Below, in pieces: positions 1 through 9,906 of a stretch of 64,000 nucleotides of DNA; the stretch's first letter is position 1, and each line of letters begins with the position of its first letter. The notes under the pieces are model-generated. The model was not told the origin of the DNA, did no database searches, and saw only the letters and a program-made list of their open reading frames with translations. Made by a program: the position numbers and the translations under genes. The DNA lies in NCBI GenBank assembly GCA_905147135.1, contig LR990057.1:2108001-2172000 (forward strand), in the 5' to 3' direction. The DNA comes from Blastobasis lacticolella. Its lineage: Eukaryota; Arthropoda; Insecta; Lepidoptera; Blastobasidae.

Positions 1-2
1 TC

Positions 3-467
3 GTGTGGGGTCCACACGAAAGTTCATACAGACTTTTATTAGAAAAAGTGCAAAAGGCATTCTTACGTTTTTTGTTTAAAAAACTATATAGGTATTACCC
101 ATTTCTGTATCCTACAAAATATCTTCTGGGGGCATTGGGCTTTAATTCCTTGGAGGTACGCCGGAATTTTAATTTAATGATGATCTTTTGTAAAATTTTA
201 CGTAGTGAACTTGACTGTCCTGATCTCGTATCACGCATCTGCTCATTGTTCGTACCTTATAAGTATACGCGGTTCCGTAGCAATCGTATCCGGTTGCTGG
301 CTGTGGACAGTTGTCGCACGGTGGCCCATAGTAATTCGCCTTTGGTAAAATCACGCATCCTGCTGAATGGTCTTCTCAGCTCGGCGTCGGACTGCGACTT
401 GTTTGCGGACCGTTTCTGTGTTGTTTGTAAATTTATTTTAAGATTTTGTGAAAATTGTGATACATGA
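3..467 (+). pseudogene. LINE reverse-transcriptase C-terminal tail, 5' cut by window edge
   Basis: The frame is open from the left edge of the window and stops at 467, giving 154 residues. It reads as the region downstream of the RT catalytic core in jockey/I-like non-LTR retrotransposons: an AIERVQ-like helix (LLEKVQKAFLRFL), a YLLG...SLEVRRNFNLM block and a hydrophobic helix before DCPDLVSRI. I recognise the pattern rather than a named element. No ATG at the real start lies in the window, so the ORF is partial. A 3' UTR follows to an AAATAAATAAAT tail near 569. The frame has no internal stop, so this copy may be fairly young or belong to a longer intact element to the left. Clade is uncertain. 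Confidence 0.75.
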
Positions 468-568
468 AAGTATCACACCAACCATTATGATAAATTTGAA
501 TGTTGTGCACAGTGCTTTGGCTCGCTGTAATGCTGTGTACTTTCTGTAATATTAAATAAATAAATAAA
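468..568 (+). repeat. LINE 3' UTR with (AAAT)n tail
   Basis: Continuation of the LINE ending its ORF at 467. It terminates in TAATATTAAATAAATAAATA, the simple-repeat tail typical of several insect non-LTR elements. A SINE A fragment in the opposite orientation abuts it directly. Confidence 0.65.
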
Positions 569-706
569 TCATCACCATCATCATCTTGGCGTTAATGTCC
601 CGGTTGTGCTCTCGAGAACGAGGGCTCGGGGTCCGCCTTGACCATGATCAAGGATTTGGCGTGAACCTGACCAGATTGGAACATGGTTACAAATGCATTG
701 CAGGCT
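569..706 (-). repeat. SINE A (tRNA-derived), truncated and internally deleted
   Basis: Reads as the 3' half of SINE A on the minus strand: the (ATG)n tail, then the block complementary to CTTGGCGTTAATGTCCCGG, then GTCCGCCTTGACCATGATC. The middle (the GGAGCGACTGCCATCTGACC block) is missing, so the sequence jumps from GATTTGGC to GTGAACCTGACC. Confidence 0.85.
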
Positions 707-1068
707 TACACCAAATTCTTAAACCTGTTTAAGAATGACGTTTAGCCTTTTTTGGTATAGTTTTTTGTTTAAGTATCAATTTAAATGCTTTTAAGAATTT
801 GGCTAGCCGCCCTTAGTGTTAATTAGTTAAGATTTGATATTCTGTATTATTTTGCTAAGCAAGATTAAAGTGTAATATTTAAAAAAATTATGAGTATACT
901 TAAAGGTTTTTATTGCTGGCTATTAAGTTAAGCGAAATTGGCGAGATGCAAAATTAAACTCTATCAGCTTTTTGAATAATTATCTCTGTTATGAAAACCT
1001 TTTGTAGAGAATTGAATTTACTATCAAAATGGCTTCACATTTTGGCGTCTTCATTCGCGTTCACCTAC
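707..1068. other. Unassigned A+T-rich stretch
   Basis: No ORF, tRNA or repeat family recognised. Only short T- and A-rich runs are visible. Confidence 0.5.
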
Positions 1069-1200
1069 TTTATTTATTTATTAAAACTTTATGCACAAAA
1101 GCCTTTGTACTGTAATGTGCATGAAGTTTTAATAAATAAATAAAGGTACATTGGCGGACTTAAAGCCAAAGTAGCCTTATCTACCAGTCAACCGTGAAAA
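1069..1200 (-). repeat. LINE 3' tail with inverted second tail (palindrome)
   Basis: On the minus strand this carries the tail motif GGCTTTAAGTCCGCCAATGTA, also seen at 3590-3677 and 55640-55737. The terminal AAATAAATAAAT run occurs twice in opposite orientation: 1069-1097 and 1116-1144 are reverse complements over 29 bases with one mismatch, with an 18-base loop. Confidence 0.7.
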
Positions 1201-1250
1201 AAAATATGATCGAAAACGGTAGACCGCTTTACACCTACCTACCTTTTTTG

Positions 1251-1364
1251 CTTAGAATCCTTCCTTTTGAATCACTCTATCGTTAAAAACCGCATTAAAA
1301 TCCGTCGCGTGGTTTAAAATACCTGAGCGTACATAGATACAGACTTTGTTTTATACTATATAAA
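1251..1364 (-). mobile_element. Helitron-like non-autonomous fragment
   Basis: Reverse complement reads TATAAAACAAAGTC, then TTTTAAACYACGCRACGGATT, then a block about AGAGTGATTCAAAAGGAAGG. The same order of motifs occurs at 37095-37290, 38537-38860 and 58930-59070, so this is an interspersed family. Helitron assignment is from memory of lepidopteran elements. Confidence 0.5.
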
Positions 1365-1399
1365 GAATAGTAGTTTATCCAACTCGCATATAAAAGGGC

Positions 1400-2212
1400 G
1401 TGTTAAAATTTGAGTGATAATAGTTTGACACTAGTGCTTTAATACCTAATTACATTACATACACTATTTTAGCCAGAAGTACGCCGCGAGTCAGTTTTGA
1501 TGCACCTACGCGTGAAGAATATCAAGCGGCAGGAAATTCACTTCACTACTTTCACATTTATTTGCTTCAAACAAGAAAAAACATTCACAAACACAAATGA
1601 CAACAATTAGAAAAATATTCTGTTTACCGGGAAAATAATTCCATACATACACAATCACAAACATAAACAGGAAAGTTTGAATTTTGGAATTGGTAACGGC
1701 ATATTTAGGTATTCAGCTTACATTTCGCCACGCACGGGCGGGCGCACGACAAAAATTTAAAAAATAAATTATTTAAAAAAAATTTACAACTCTTATGCAA
1801 ATAGTATGGGAAAAGCTGTATCATAAATTAATATTTAATAATTTTTTGGAACTGGCGTGAAAAAAGTTTATCCTTCAACGAATAACACATACGATAGTTT
1901 CTTATTGCCCTGTTTTTTCGGCCTTAATAATCAATGGCGCTCAAATGCACCGGTAGACATAAACAGACTCTAACCTTAATTAAACTTCATACGCTCTTTT
2001 CGCTAATGAGCTCGCTTTTAATGGGCTTTTTATCTACCAGCGGTGACACATAAAAGATTTACTAACCAGAAGATAGCCAAAGATAGCCAGATAGGACGCC
2101 CTGCCCGGTGTGGTATGTGGTAGAAAGGCGTGGAATCGAGTTCTTCTCGATTCGAATTAGCTCGAAATGAAATCATGGTGCTACAATCAACGAGCCGTAA
2201 AAAAACATTATT
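1400..2212. other. Unassigned stretch
   Basis: No long ORF or recognised repeat. A+T-rich, with a G+C-rich island GCCACGCACGGGCGGGCGCA near 1728-1747. Confidence 0.5.
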
Positions 2213-2362
2213 AGTCAGGTTCTCCTGGTAGCAGGGTCATGGAGGTCAGATGGTAGTCGTTCCACTATAATTACATGATCTGGAAAATCCTGGATCATGA
2301 TCAAGGCGGACTCCGGGCTCTCGTGCACGAGATTACAACCGGGACATTAACGCTAATATGAT
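2213..2362 (+). repeat. SINE A, 5'-truncated
   Basis: Matches the 3' half of SINE A on the plus strand, from the GGTCAGGTTCYCCTGGTAGC block through GGTCAAGGCGGACYCCGGGC to AACCGGGACATTAACGCTAA and a short ATGAT tail. The tRNA-like head is absent. Confidence 0.85.
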
Positions 2363-2790
2363 AATTCTTTTATTTTAATAATAATATCGTATATTGTATA
2401 TATTGTGCATTCAGATATTAGATAGAACAGACTGTACTACTGACTGGTGTTAGTGACACCGATTTTGAGCAATTCTTTTTAAAGAACTAGCAAGGCATTT
2501 GACTGCCATCTTACCTGGTGTAAAGTGACAATGCGGCTGTAGGTGGAGCATACCTTATTAGGAACAGCCTATCCACTCTGACTTTGAAGGCGTCCAGAAT
2601 ATATTGATCAGGGAACACACTCGCAGCCAATAAGTTCGAACCGTACGAAATTTAAAAGTTGAACCAAAGTGGTTTGTGCGGAAAGCTTTATTGGCCTTCC
2701 GCTTCGAAGCTTTGTACTAGTTTTAGCAAGTATCAGTTGCTGCTTTTACCCCCCTCTTCATTCCCCTCGGTTCCCAGCGCCCTGACCAGC
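2363..2790. other. Unassigned stretch
   Basis: No recognised gene or repeat. The block 2680-2710 contains a short inverted pair around GGAAAGCTTTATTGGCCTTCC but nothing diagnostic. Confidence 0.4.
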
Positions 2791-2894
2791 ACCTCTTCTT
2801 CTTCTTCTTTTCAGCCATTTTCAACCTCTAGGGTGTAGGCCTCCTTCAATACATTCCAGCGTTCTCGGTCTTGTGCTGTCTTCACCAGCACCTA
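2791..2894 (-). pseudogene. RTE-like LINE 3' end with (GAA)n tail
   Basis: On the minus strand the end of an ORF reads VKTAQDRERWNVLKEAYT followed by LEVENG and a stop (2811-2813). The AQDR..W..LKEAYT pattern is the C-terminal signature of RTE-type endonuclease/reverse transcriptases. A (GAA)n run follows the stop at once (2793-2810). Only the last 28 or so codons remain, typical of a 5'-truncated LINE insertion. Confidence 0.65.
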
Positions 2895-3126
2895 CAAGCT
2901 AATAAATTTGGGAGAGTGTACGAAGTAGTTGCACGACCTTATTCCGCCGCAGGCCCCTTTCTGCCGTCACGTAACGCAATCCGGACATTTCACTGTTATA
3001 TCGTGGATTATCCAGCTATCCGCAAAACTGTCTTAGTAAATTAATAAAGATGGAGGATGGAACATCCTAAATCCTATTCATTCGAGCCTTAAAAACTTTC
3101 AGATAATTTTCTTTAAATTCCAGTTT

Positions 3127-3330
3127 CTCTCTGATAATCATGACCATAATCTCCGTTCTTCAAACAATCTTTTATTGAATTTCCCTCTTCATCGGACTGG
3201 GTTTATTTCTAATTCGTTTGCTTTAACAGGGATGAGACTCTGGAATGATCTTCCCCCTAACATAAGATTAATATTTAGGAAATTCTGTTTTAAGAGAGCA
3301 GTACATAACCATTTCCTGAACACTCCTTAG
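3127..3330 (+). pseudogene. LINE ORF2 C-terminal end (MRLWNDLPP type)
   Basis: An open frame of 67 codons ends at TAG 3328-3330. It contains the run GMRLWNDLPPNIR and a terminal FKRAVHNHFLNTP, the standard ending of jockey/CR1-like LINE proteins (x-R-x-W-N-x-L-P). It lacks a start codon and upstream RT domain, so it is a 5'-truncated copy. The following 347 bases form its 3' UTR. Clade within jockey/CR1/I is not resolved from this short piece. Confidence 0.8.
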
Positions 3331-3677
3331 CTCCTAATTTATTCCTTGTTCCTTTATTCCTTTTTCATCTCTTTTCTTCATAAAGCCTCAAGTACCTGAA
3401 TAATTTTGGGTAACTCATGCAGTTAATTAATTAATTAATTAGTGTAAAATATCTATTGCTACTTTTAACTTTTAGTGTATTTATTGTTATTATTTATTTA
3501 TTTTTATAAATTTGATTGTGTTTGAATAAGCTTATGTGTAATCTTTACTTGTAAGTAATCTTCCTGCACCGCATACCTTTTGTCCTGTTATCTCGCCTGG
3601 TAGACTGGTAGATAATGCTATTTTAGCTTTAAGTCCGCCAATGTACTGTTTGGGCATGAAGTATAAATAAATAAAAA
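3331..3677 (+). repeat. LINE 3' UTR ending in ATAAATAAATAAAA
   Basis: Follows the ORF stopping at 3330. The last 90 bases carry the tail block GGTAGATAATGCTATTTTAG then CTTTAAGTCCGCCAATGTAC, also present at 1145-1200 (minus) and 55640-55737 (plus), so these three are one family. Confidence 0.75.
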
Positions 3678-4151
3678 TATAATGACCAGCTCGCAGGCAA
3701 CCTGCTCCATTGCTTACCCGTACTTATTATAAAGGTTGAACCAAAGCGGAAAATGTGAAAATTATACTATAAACTTCTTGTATTTTACGTTAAACGAAAT
3801 AAAGTTTATATTCGTCTCCAAAATAATTGTTTTTGTCTCCAAATATATACAAGAACACGCCATGCGATTGGATAAAGAGTAAAGTACAGAAATATATAAG
3901 TGGGGGAGAAACTTTTTGATAAGCCAATAAAAGTTCGACAGACAGAAAATGATATCACACTCCCCGAAAGTGTCTGAGAGTTCAATATTGGGGTAACATT
4001 TTGGCAGGCAACGACATCGAAAACACTTCAATATTCTCTACTTTTTACTAAACGATGCTAAGTTTGAACTGATATTATAAGTGTTGTGTGAAACGTGTAC
4101 CCGAGTCGCTGCAGGTTCTGTTAAGCTAGCATCTACAGCGACAGGAATGAG
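3678..4151. other. Unassigned stretch
   Basis: Small open frames exist but none with recognisable domain content. No repeat family recognised. Confidence 0.4.
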
Positions 4152-4485
4152 TGGGCTTTCGCACTTTGATGGTTAAGATATCCGACTCTCAAGTGAGAGG
4201 TATCGGGTTCGAATCCCACTGCCGCTATGTACCAATGACTCTTTTCTGAGTTATCTACATTAGTTGAACACTAACCGATGCTCTTACGGTAAGGAAAAAC
4301 ATCGTAATGAAACCCGAACATTCAGACGATTGAATGTGTAACCATGATCCAATCTGGTCAGGTCTGGTGGTAGCAGGGTCACGGTCAGATGGCAGTCGCT
4401 CCACTGTAATTACCCGATCTGCCAAATCAAGACGGAAGCCGGGGCCTTGTGCGCGAGAACACAACCAGGATATTAACGCCAATGA
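4152..4485 (+). repeat. SINE A, near full length with tRNA-like head
   Basis: The head holds pol III promoter boxes: an A-box-like GATGGTTAAGATATCCG segment and a perfect B box GGTTCGAATCC (4206-4216). The body follows in order: ATGTACCAATGACTCTTTTC, TGAACACTAACCGATGCTC, the GGTCACGGTCAGATGGCAGT block, and AACGCCAATGA at the 3' end. Confidence 0.9.
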
Positions 4486-4582
4486 CTCGCTCGCTCTTCA
4501 TATCCTATGCTTACGCTACACATGGCCAAACCAGCGCAGACAAGCCTTTTCAGACTTACCCGCGATATCTCTCACTCGATTC

Positions 4583-4830
4583 TTCATCACATCCCATAAC
4601 AGTCCACTGCAAAATTTAGGGCCTCTCCCACGAAAGGGGAGGTTCTCCCACGCTTAGCAGGCGGGTTGGAGATCGTAGTGTTATAAATATAACAATGGAA
4701 AACGCTCCTGCCCATTTTCCAGCCTACGGAGACTAGATCTTCTGCCTCGAAAACACTGAGTCGCCTATCACGACACCCTCGAGTGTAAGGGGTTGGTGCT
4801 ATCCTACTCTGCCGGACATCTCACTCGGTT
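4583..4830 (-). repeat. SINE B (GGCCGTGTGG family), near full length
   Basis: On the minus strand it runs from a degraded GGCCGTGTGG start through GAATAGCACCAACC, TTTTCGAGGCA, GGGCAGGAGCGTTTTCCATT and GCGGACTGTTATGGG-type block to a TGATG tail. Same element at ten other sites in the window. Confidence 0.85.
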
Positions 4831-4865
4831 ATCATTCACCAAACATTAAATATATATTTAAGCCT

Positions 4866-4956
4866 ATCATACTAATAAAGTAAATAACGATGCATGGATA
4901 TTTGCTACACCTTCACGCAAAAACGACTGTACGGATTATGGTGGAATTTGGTAGTA
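4866..4956 (+). mobile_element. Helitron-like fragment
   Basis: Motif order TACTAATAAAGTAAATAACG then CTTCACGCAAAAACGACTGTACGGAT resembles the 5' region of a widespread lepidopteran non-autonomous Helitron. Only about 90 bases are recognisable and the 3' hairpin is missing. Confidence 0.45.
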
Positions 4957-5396
4957 ACGTAACGTTTAAGCTTATAATCCAGAATATGTTGTCGACGTCG
5001 CGGCCAAAAGCTTAATCCATATAATTCAAGGCCAAACAAATCTTCAGCATTGCCACTTATCGCGTTTCGTTTATTACACGGAAAAGATAAAGGCTTAGCC
5101 TCACGCTCTATCTGGTATCAAGAAACATTTAGGAAAGCCATAAAGTTAGAACGTAAACTACATATACTCGTGTACCCCCATTTCGCCAGTGAAAAAGGAA
5201 CTGTATGTGTATCTTTTGGCGGGAATACTACACTATCTCACTGGCCGAGTTCCAAACGACTCAACGTAATGGCAACACAAATCAAGGCTTTAGTTTCTTA
5301 TGTAAAAGTTACATAACGAATATGTGACGGTAGAGGTATAGTGAGTTTAGGTTTTAGACGACTTTCAAAAAGGAGGAGGTTATCAATTCGTACCGT
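4957..5396. other. Unassigned stretch
   Basis: An 88-codon frame at 5050-5316 has no recognised domain and no upstream promoter signal. I do not call it a gene. Confidence 0.4.
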
Positions 5397-5690
5397 ATAT
5401 AAATAATAAATAAATACATAATGCTTGTACAATTCACACAGCGCCATCTAGGTCCAAAGCAAGGAAAGCTTGTGTGATGGGTGTAAGATAACTAATAAAC
5501 TACTTATCCACTTTTTTAAAATACATACGTATTTTACATACTACACCTAGACCCGTAACAGAATTCAAAATTCATTATTTTACAATAATTTTTTATTCAC
5601 GTGTCTGGTATTTTTTTTTGTTTTTAATTGCTCGGTAGGTAATCGAACCCGGGTCCTTTGGGTGGCGACCGGCAACTAATTAAGTAACTT
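5397..5690 (-). repeat. SINE C (tRNA-derived), near full length
   Basis: On the minus strand the head has the B box GGTTCGATTACC and the body has the diagnostic CAAGCTTTCCTTGCTTTGGA and AGATGGCGCTGTGTGAATT blocks, then an AATAAATATTTAT-type tail (5397-5421). Other copies: 41980-42245, 42720-42960, 44290-44600 and a fragment at 61868-61985. Confidence 0.8.
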
Positions 5691-5748
5691 AATAATATGG
5701 CCTACAATCTATGCACGTCCACTGGAATGTTAGACAACACATTATCCA

Positions 5749-6091
5749 ATCATCATCATCATCTTGGCGTTTATATCCCGGTTGTGCTCTCGAGCACGAG
5801 GGCCCGGGATTGACCATGATCCAGAATTTGGCGATCAGGTAATTACAGTGGAGCGACTGCCATCTGACCTCCGTGACCCTGCCACCAGGGGAACCTGACC
5901 AGATTGGTACATTCAGTTGCCTGAATTTGCAGGTTTCATCACGATGTTTTCCCTCACCGTAAGAGCATCGGTTAGAATTCAACCAATGTACATAATTCAG
6001 AAAAGGGTCATTGGTACATGGCCGCAGCGGGATTCGAACCCGGTACCTCACGCTTACGAGTCGGATACTCAACCGCCCGGTCACCAACGCT
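5749..6091 (-). repeat. SINE A, near full length
   Basis: Complete on the minus strand: (ATG)n tail at 5749-5763, the ATTAACGCC-like end, the central block, and the tRNA-like head with B box GGTTCGAATCC (complement at 6031-6041). The A-box region is GGTGACCGGGCGG. Confidence 0.9.
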
Positions 6092-6532
6092 CCAACACAT
6101 TGTCCAATATAAAGACAAAAAACCTCGAACTTTTTTATTTCGGCCGCCATCTTGTTATTTTATCTGCACCGTAGAGCAAGGAAATTAATCCTTGTTTGTC
6201 TAATTAGTCGGTGTTGCAAAATCGCCAAAACGTCAGCTAAAAATGTGGGTAAATTTCGGTTGAAATTAATAAAACGGCGGTAAACAAGGGTGGGGTTTCT
6301 AGGTTCTAAGCAAGTAGGTCAGGCAAGTTTCGTATTACTTTTCTTACTTGTGCAGTATTGACAACATTTAGAAACAATATCTGATGGGGATTAATAATGT
6401 TTTTTCAAAAGTCCCCCACTCTAATGAATTTATTTGTCTATATAGTGGGGATTTAGGCATAAAAACTACAAACCCCACATCTGTCGGTGGGGTTTCTGGA
6501 ATAATTCTGAAACGTATTTTAAAGGTATGGTC
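6092..6532. other. Unassigned stretch
   Basis: No gene recognised. The phrase GGTGGGGTTTCT occurs at 6290-6301 and 6486-6497, about 196 bases apart, but the sequence between does not repeat otherwise. Confidence 0.4.
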
Positions 6533-6581
6533 CGAGTTTCCTACCGCGCACCTGTAAAATGTGTGATAATAACCGCAATAG
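6533..6581 (+). repeat. Repeat D, left part, split by a LINE
   Basis: GAGTTTCCTAC...AAAATGTGTGATAATAACCG up to CAATAGT matches the 61-bp insert at 44399-44459. There the sequence continues directly into TTTAAAACATTA, which here lies on the far side of the LINE at 6797-6808. So this copy was interrupted. Confidence 0.65.
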
Positions 6582-6796
6582 TCTCGAACCACGTGAAGGT
6601 TCGAAAGAACGTTTCTCGCTCGTACGATTCGGATGTGGAATGAGCTCCCAGACACAGTGTTTCTTTTGGACTATGACATGGGATCGTTCAATAGGTATAT
6701 TAGAGGTCTCTTCAAAGGCGGGCAACGCATTGGTGACCACTTTCCATCAGGTGGCCCGCTTGCCTGTTTGCCTGGCGTATAACATAAAAAAAGTTT
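6582..6796 (+). pseudogene. LINE 3' end (MWNELPD type) inserted in repeat D
   Basis: In frame it reads FERTFLARTIRMWNELPD, then VFLLDYDMGSFNRYIRGLFK, then GPLACLPGV and stop, followed by TATAACATAAAAAAAG. This is the C-terminus and poly(A)-like end of a jockey/CR1-like LINE; the last coding residues are also part of the conserved CCATCAGGTGGCCCGCTTGC tail. Close relatives lie at 12904-13010 plus 13369-13492, 57115-57420 and 63045-63480. It is 5'-truncated and lacks the RT core. Confidence 0.8.
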
Positions 6797-6929
6797 AAAA
6801 CATTAAATTCTGAAACGGTTAATCCTAACCTACTAATATCACAAATGTAAAAATAAGGATGGATGTTTGTAAATCTTTGGAACTAAAAAAAATTTCGAAC
6901 CGAATTGTTTCAGCTTCGTAGTTTCATTA

Positions 6930-7080
6930 GTTTGCCTTTATAACCCCGGACGAAAAAAGAAAGGTGTATCTGTATCTCTGGCTTTGTGTATCGGCATGTG
7001 GCATTATAGCTCCCGAACGGATGGATCGATTTGGATGCGGTTTTCTCTATTTGCAAGCCAGTTTAATCGAGTGTTTCATT
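6930..7080 (+). repeat. Interspersed repeat with TAGCTCCCGAACGGATG motif
   Basis: Carries CTTTATAACCCCGGACG then TGTGGCATTATAGCTCCCGA then GGATGGATCGATTTGGATG. A minus-strand counterpart of this motif order lies at 45040-45160. Class unknown; I recall it as common in Lepidoptera. Confidence 0.5.
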
Positions 7081-7109
7081 AATATCGGTTCTGAAGTTTA
7101 AAAAATATT

Positions 7110-7376
7110 TGAGCTTAAGTAAATTAATATGCATGTACGCATTCATTATATATTTAAGCATGTATGTATATGTGTATGTATCTAGTAGCATAATTATTTT
7201 TATTCTGTACTGTGCACGTCGTATCTGCGTTTCTTATGTAACATCTCACTTCTGTAGGCCTGCTGGAAGAAATTTCTTTTTAGAAATAAGTTGTGCCTGG
7301 TGTTTCATTTATAATTGTGTTTTTACCTGTATGTTTTACTGTGTATGTGTGTGCAATAAACAGTTAAATAAAAAAA
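7110..7376 (+). repeat. LINE 3' UTR-like repeat ending in GCAATAAACAG and A-rich tail
   Basis: Blocks CTTCTGTAGGCCTGCTGGAA, GAAATTTCTTTTTAGAAATA and TGTGTGCAATAAACAG precede an A-rich tail. The same order occurs on the minus strand at about 24160-24330, which supports a dispersed family. The AATAAA close to the A-rich end suggests an authentic retrotransposon terminus. Confidence 0.6.
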
Positions 7377-7552
7377 AATAAAAAAATAAAAAATTGGTCG
7401 GGGTTTATCCACCTTTATCTGTCGGTTTGGTTATTACTCTCGACAGTTTTATTTATTAAAGCGACTGCTACGCCACAATGTTGTAATTAAATACGCGGAC
7501 GTCGCCATGTTACAGTTTTAGTCAAACTATGTCACTTTGACAAGTAGGTATA

Positions 7553-7632
7553 GTATCATCATCATCACATCCCATAACAGTCTAAAGCAGGACTTAGGGC
7601 CTCTCCCACTAAAGGGGAGGTTATTTATTAGG
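7553..7632 (-). repeat. SINE B, 3' fragment
   Basis: (TGA)n tail plus the complement of CATCCCATAACAGTC and GGGCCTCTCCCACTAAAGGG. The remainder is missing; a SINE A fragment follows. Confidence 0.8.
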
Positions 7633-7649
7633 AGTACATCGTATATTAG

Positions 7650-7712
7650 GAATACATTGTGATGAAACCTGCACACTTAGGCGTTTGAATGTGTAACCCG
7701 GATCATGTCACT
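7650..7712 (+). repeat. SINE A, internal fragment
   Basis: TGTGATGAAACCTGCACACT then TAGGCGTTTGAATGTGTAACC is the central SINE A block. Both ends are lost. Confidence 0.7.
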
Positions 7713-8044
7713 CACACACCCCTGGAGATGATTATTTGTTAAGAAAAGTGTTGTGAAAAGTTGTTCTGAATAAGATCACCCGCTTTCTGCCTAATCACGA
7801 CAAAAATAAAAAAGACAATCTGAAAACAAAACAGGATTGTCATAACCATAAGCCGAAAACAACATACCAAAAAGCATATTTTTCCATAATGGCGGCATAA
7901 AACGATGCTTTAATGAGCATTGTCTCTAAACAGGCCTCCTTATTTAAAAAAAGAATCAGGGGTAGATAATAAAAGCCCTTGGGCATAAAATGTGTTGGTA
8001 AATTTTGTAGAGTATTTTGATAACGGTGGAATATTTAGTTTAGG
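7713..8044. other. Unassigned stretch
   Basis: A-rich, no ORF or recognised repeat. Confidence 0.4.
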
Positions 8045-8327
8045 TTGCCGCCATGTACCAATGACTCTTTTCTGAGTTATGTACATTAGTTGAACACTAA
8101 CCGATGCTCTTACTGTCAGGGAAAATATCGTGATGCAACCTGCACATTTAGGCGACTGAATATGTAACCATGATCCAATCTAGTCAGGTTCTACTGTTTA
8201 CAGGATCACGGAGATCAGATGGCTGTCGCTTCATTGTAATAACCTGATCTGCCAAATCACGGTTAAGGCAGGCCCCGGGCCCTCGCGCGCGATAGCACAA
8301 CCGGAACATTAACGCCAAAATGATTAT
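8045..8327 (+). repeat. SINE A lacking the tRNA head
   Basis: Starts at GCCGCCATGTACCAATGACT, immediately after where the B box should be, and continues to AACATTAACGCCAAAATGAT. A clean loss of the head with intact body is typical of 5' truncation at reverse transcription. Confidence 0.9.
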
Positions 8328-8534
8328 TATGTCATTGAAAGCTAGAACTCGCTCGCTAGAAAGCGAAAGGAGGGTCGCCTGCGCTGGTTTAATCACGTGA
8401 TGTATAACCCCAGGGATGCGTAAAAAATAGGTGCCTGAACCTGCTGGTTCTATCACTGATGGACGGACGCATACTCTCTACGATCATGAGTGAAGCATAA
8501 AAAAGGCTGGCGAAATATAAGTATGTGCGTGCTT

Positions 8535-8730
8535 TGACATTGTCACTGGCGTGACAGTGCGGAATGAAATCAAGCAAAATGGCGGCGGACTGTAAAACTA
8601 GTGTATTAGTGTGAACATGTAGGTTATGCACAATAAAATAAACTGTCAAGAAAATGTCGTACCTTGCATGCTTCACTACTCTTTAGTGTAGATTGGTATC
8701 CGTATTTTTTCAGATGCGTGAATAAAGGTA
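8535..8730 (-). repeat. Repeat G
   Basis: The blocks TGTCACTGGCGTGACAGTGC, AATGGCGGCGG and GTACCTTGCATGCTTCACT recur in opposite orientation at 44820-45030, e.g. GAAGCATGCAAGGTACGACA. Class unknown; no terminal repeats identified. Confidence 0.6.
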
Positions 8731-9227
8731 GGTACGTATAATTAATTTGAAATGACAAATTGCACAATGTCTGCAATTATGACGAGTAGGTAAGGTATTA
8801 AATCGAACATACTCGAATGATAAAATTTCTTGCACATTGCGTCGGCACACTCGCAGAAACGATATGAAAAGTCATTGTACACTTTCTTTGTGTTCCTTAT
8901 GTTACAAAAACGCCTAGTTCGCGCGCGATTTCGTGACGGCATAGAAATAAATGGAACCACTAAACCTTTCATATAGCATGAGTTTCTGCTGAAAGGTTGG
9001 ACCAAAATGCCCGTGATAAAAGGCCTTTAATATCCCCGTTAAATATGCAAGATTAGATTATCTTGATAAGTAAAGCAACACTAAAACTTGGACCAACGAA
9101 TATAACTAACAATACTAATACATTAAATAAACTGCTTTATACAAGTATAACAAAATAATAGCATTTTACAACAGGCATACAAAAACAAACAGAGCAGTAT
9201 TCCGCAATGATGTCAATTAGAAATTCT
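8731..9227. other. 3' flank of the 196-aa ORF, otherwise unassigned
   Basis: No repeat recognised. A TTTAAT (complement ATTAAA, a variant polyadenylation signal on the minus strand) at 9026-9031 is the nearest candidate 3' end signal for the ORF ending at 9228, about 195 bases beyond its stop. No canonical AATAAA in that span on the minus strand. Confidence 0.35.
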
Positions 9228-9818
9228 TCACAAAAGTTTGTAGACGAACGGAGAGAATCGTCTTTTCAATGCATAATTTGGTTGTTGTTCTGGTGATATG
9301 AAGCTCGGAGATATATCGTCACTTATGGGTACAGGAAGTTTGAGAGGCACCACAGCATCCCGTTGCTTTTCGTGGTTACTCTTGATTAGGGAATCGATTT
9401 TATCCAATATATTCTCTGAAACCGATCTGATTATCATTTCAGCTAGTGTGCTAGTAGCATTTACGCTGGTTCCCCTCAGAATCTTCGACAGCTCTGTGAC
9501 TACAGCTTTCTCGGGCTTGTCCGTTACATTTTCGTTTTCCGAATCGCTTGTTTTAACAACATGAATTGGTGAATCACTTGTGTTATTGCCAGGGAAGATA
9601 TCGCGGTTGCTCCGTCGACTGCCGCTAGGCACGGCGTTAGGTCCCACATTTATATTGTTTAACCGGATAAATTTTGCCGTTCCAGTATCCAAAATAGCAC
9701 ACACGATTGGAAAAAAAATTGTGAGAATATGCATTTGTGTCCTTGCAATTTTAGCTAGATTCTTTCGAAAGCAATCGCACGTTGACTGAATTATTCTGGT
9801 ATTTAAGTGGAATTTCAC
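9228..9818 (-). CDS. Putative secreted protein, 196 aa, family unknown
   Basis: An uninterrupted minus-strand frame. I do not recognise the family. From Met29 the sequence MHILTIFFPIVCAILDTGTA looks like a signal peptide, so translation may start at 9734 and give about 168 residues; the first ATG at 9818 would place a basic, Cys-containing 28-residue stretch before it. The rest is hydrophilic: a basic RRSNRD site, an acidic SDSENENVTDKPEK stretch, a predicted helical segment (LAEMIIRSVSENILDKIDSL) and a C-terminal KRRFSPFVYKLL with a dibasic site. Three N-X-T sequons are present (NNT, NVT, NAT). Seen: intact ORF with signal peptide. Inferred: secretion, possible proteolytic processing. It could instead be one exon of a larger gene, or a chance ORF. 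Three TGACG motifs lie about 90-110 bases upstream. Confidence 0.5.
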   Translation of the reverse strand: MKFHLNTRIIQSTCDCFRKNLAKIARTQMHILTIFFPIVCAILDTGTAKFIRLNNINVGPNAVPSGSRRSNRDIFPGNNTSDSPIHVVKTSDSENENVTDKPEKAVVTELSKILRGTSVNATSTLAEMIIRSVSENILDKIDSLIKSNHEKQRDAVVPLKLPVPISDDISPSFISPEQQPNYALKRRFSPFVYKLL

Positions 9819-9906
9819 GGTTTAATGTGTGGTGGCTGCGTCAAATGCGGCAAATTGGTTTGTTAATTACATTCTGACATAATGCATAATGTAGGAAGCA
9901 TTCGCG

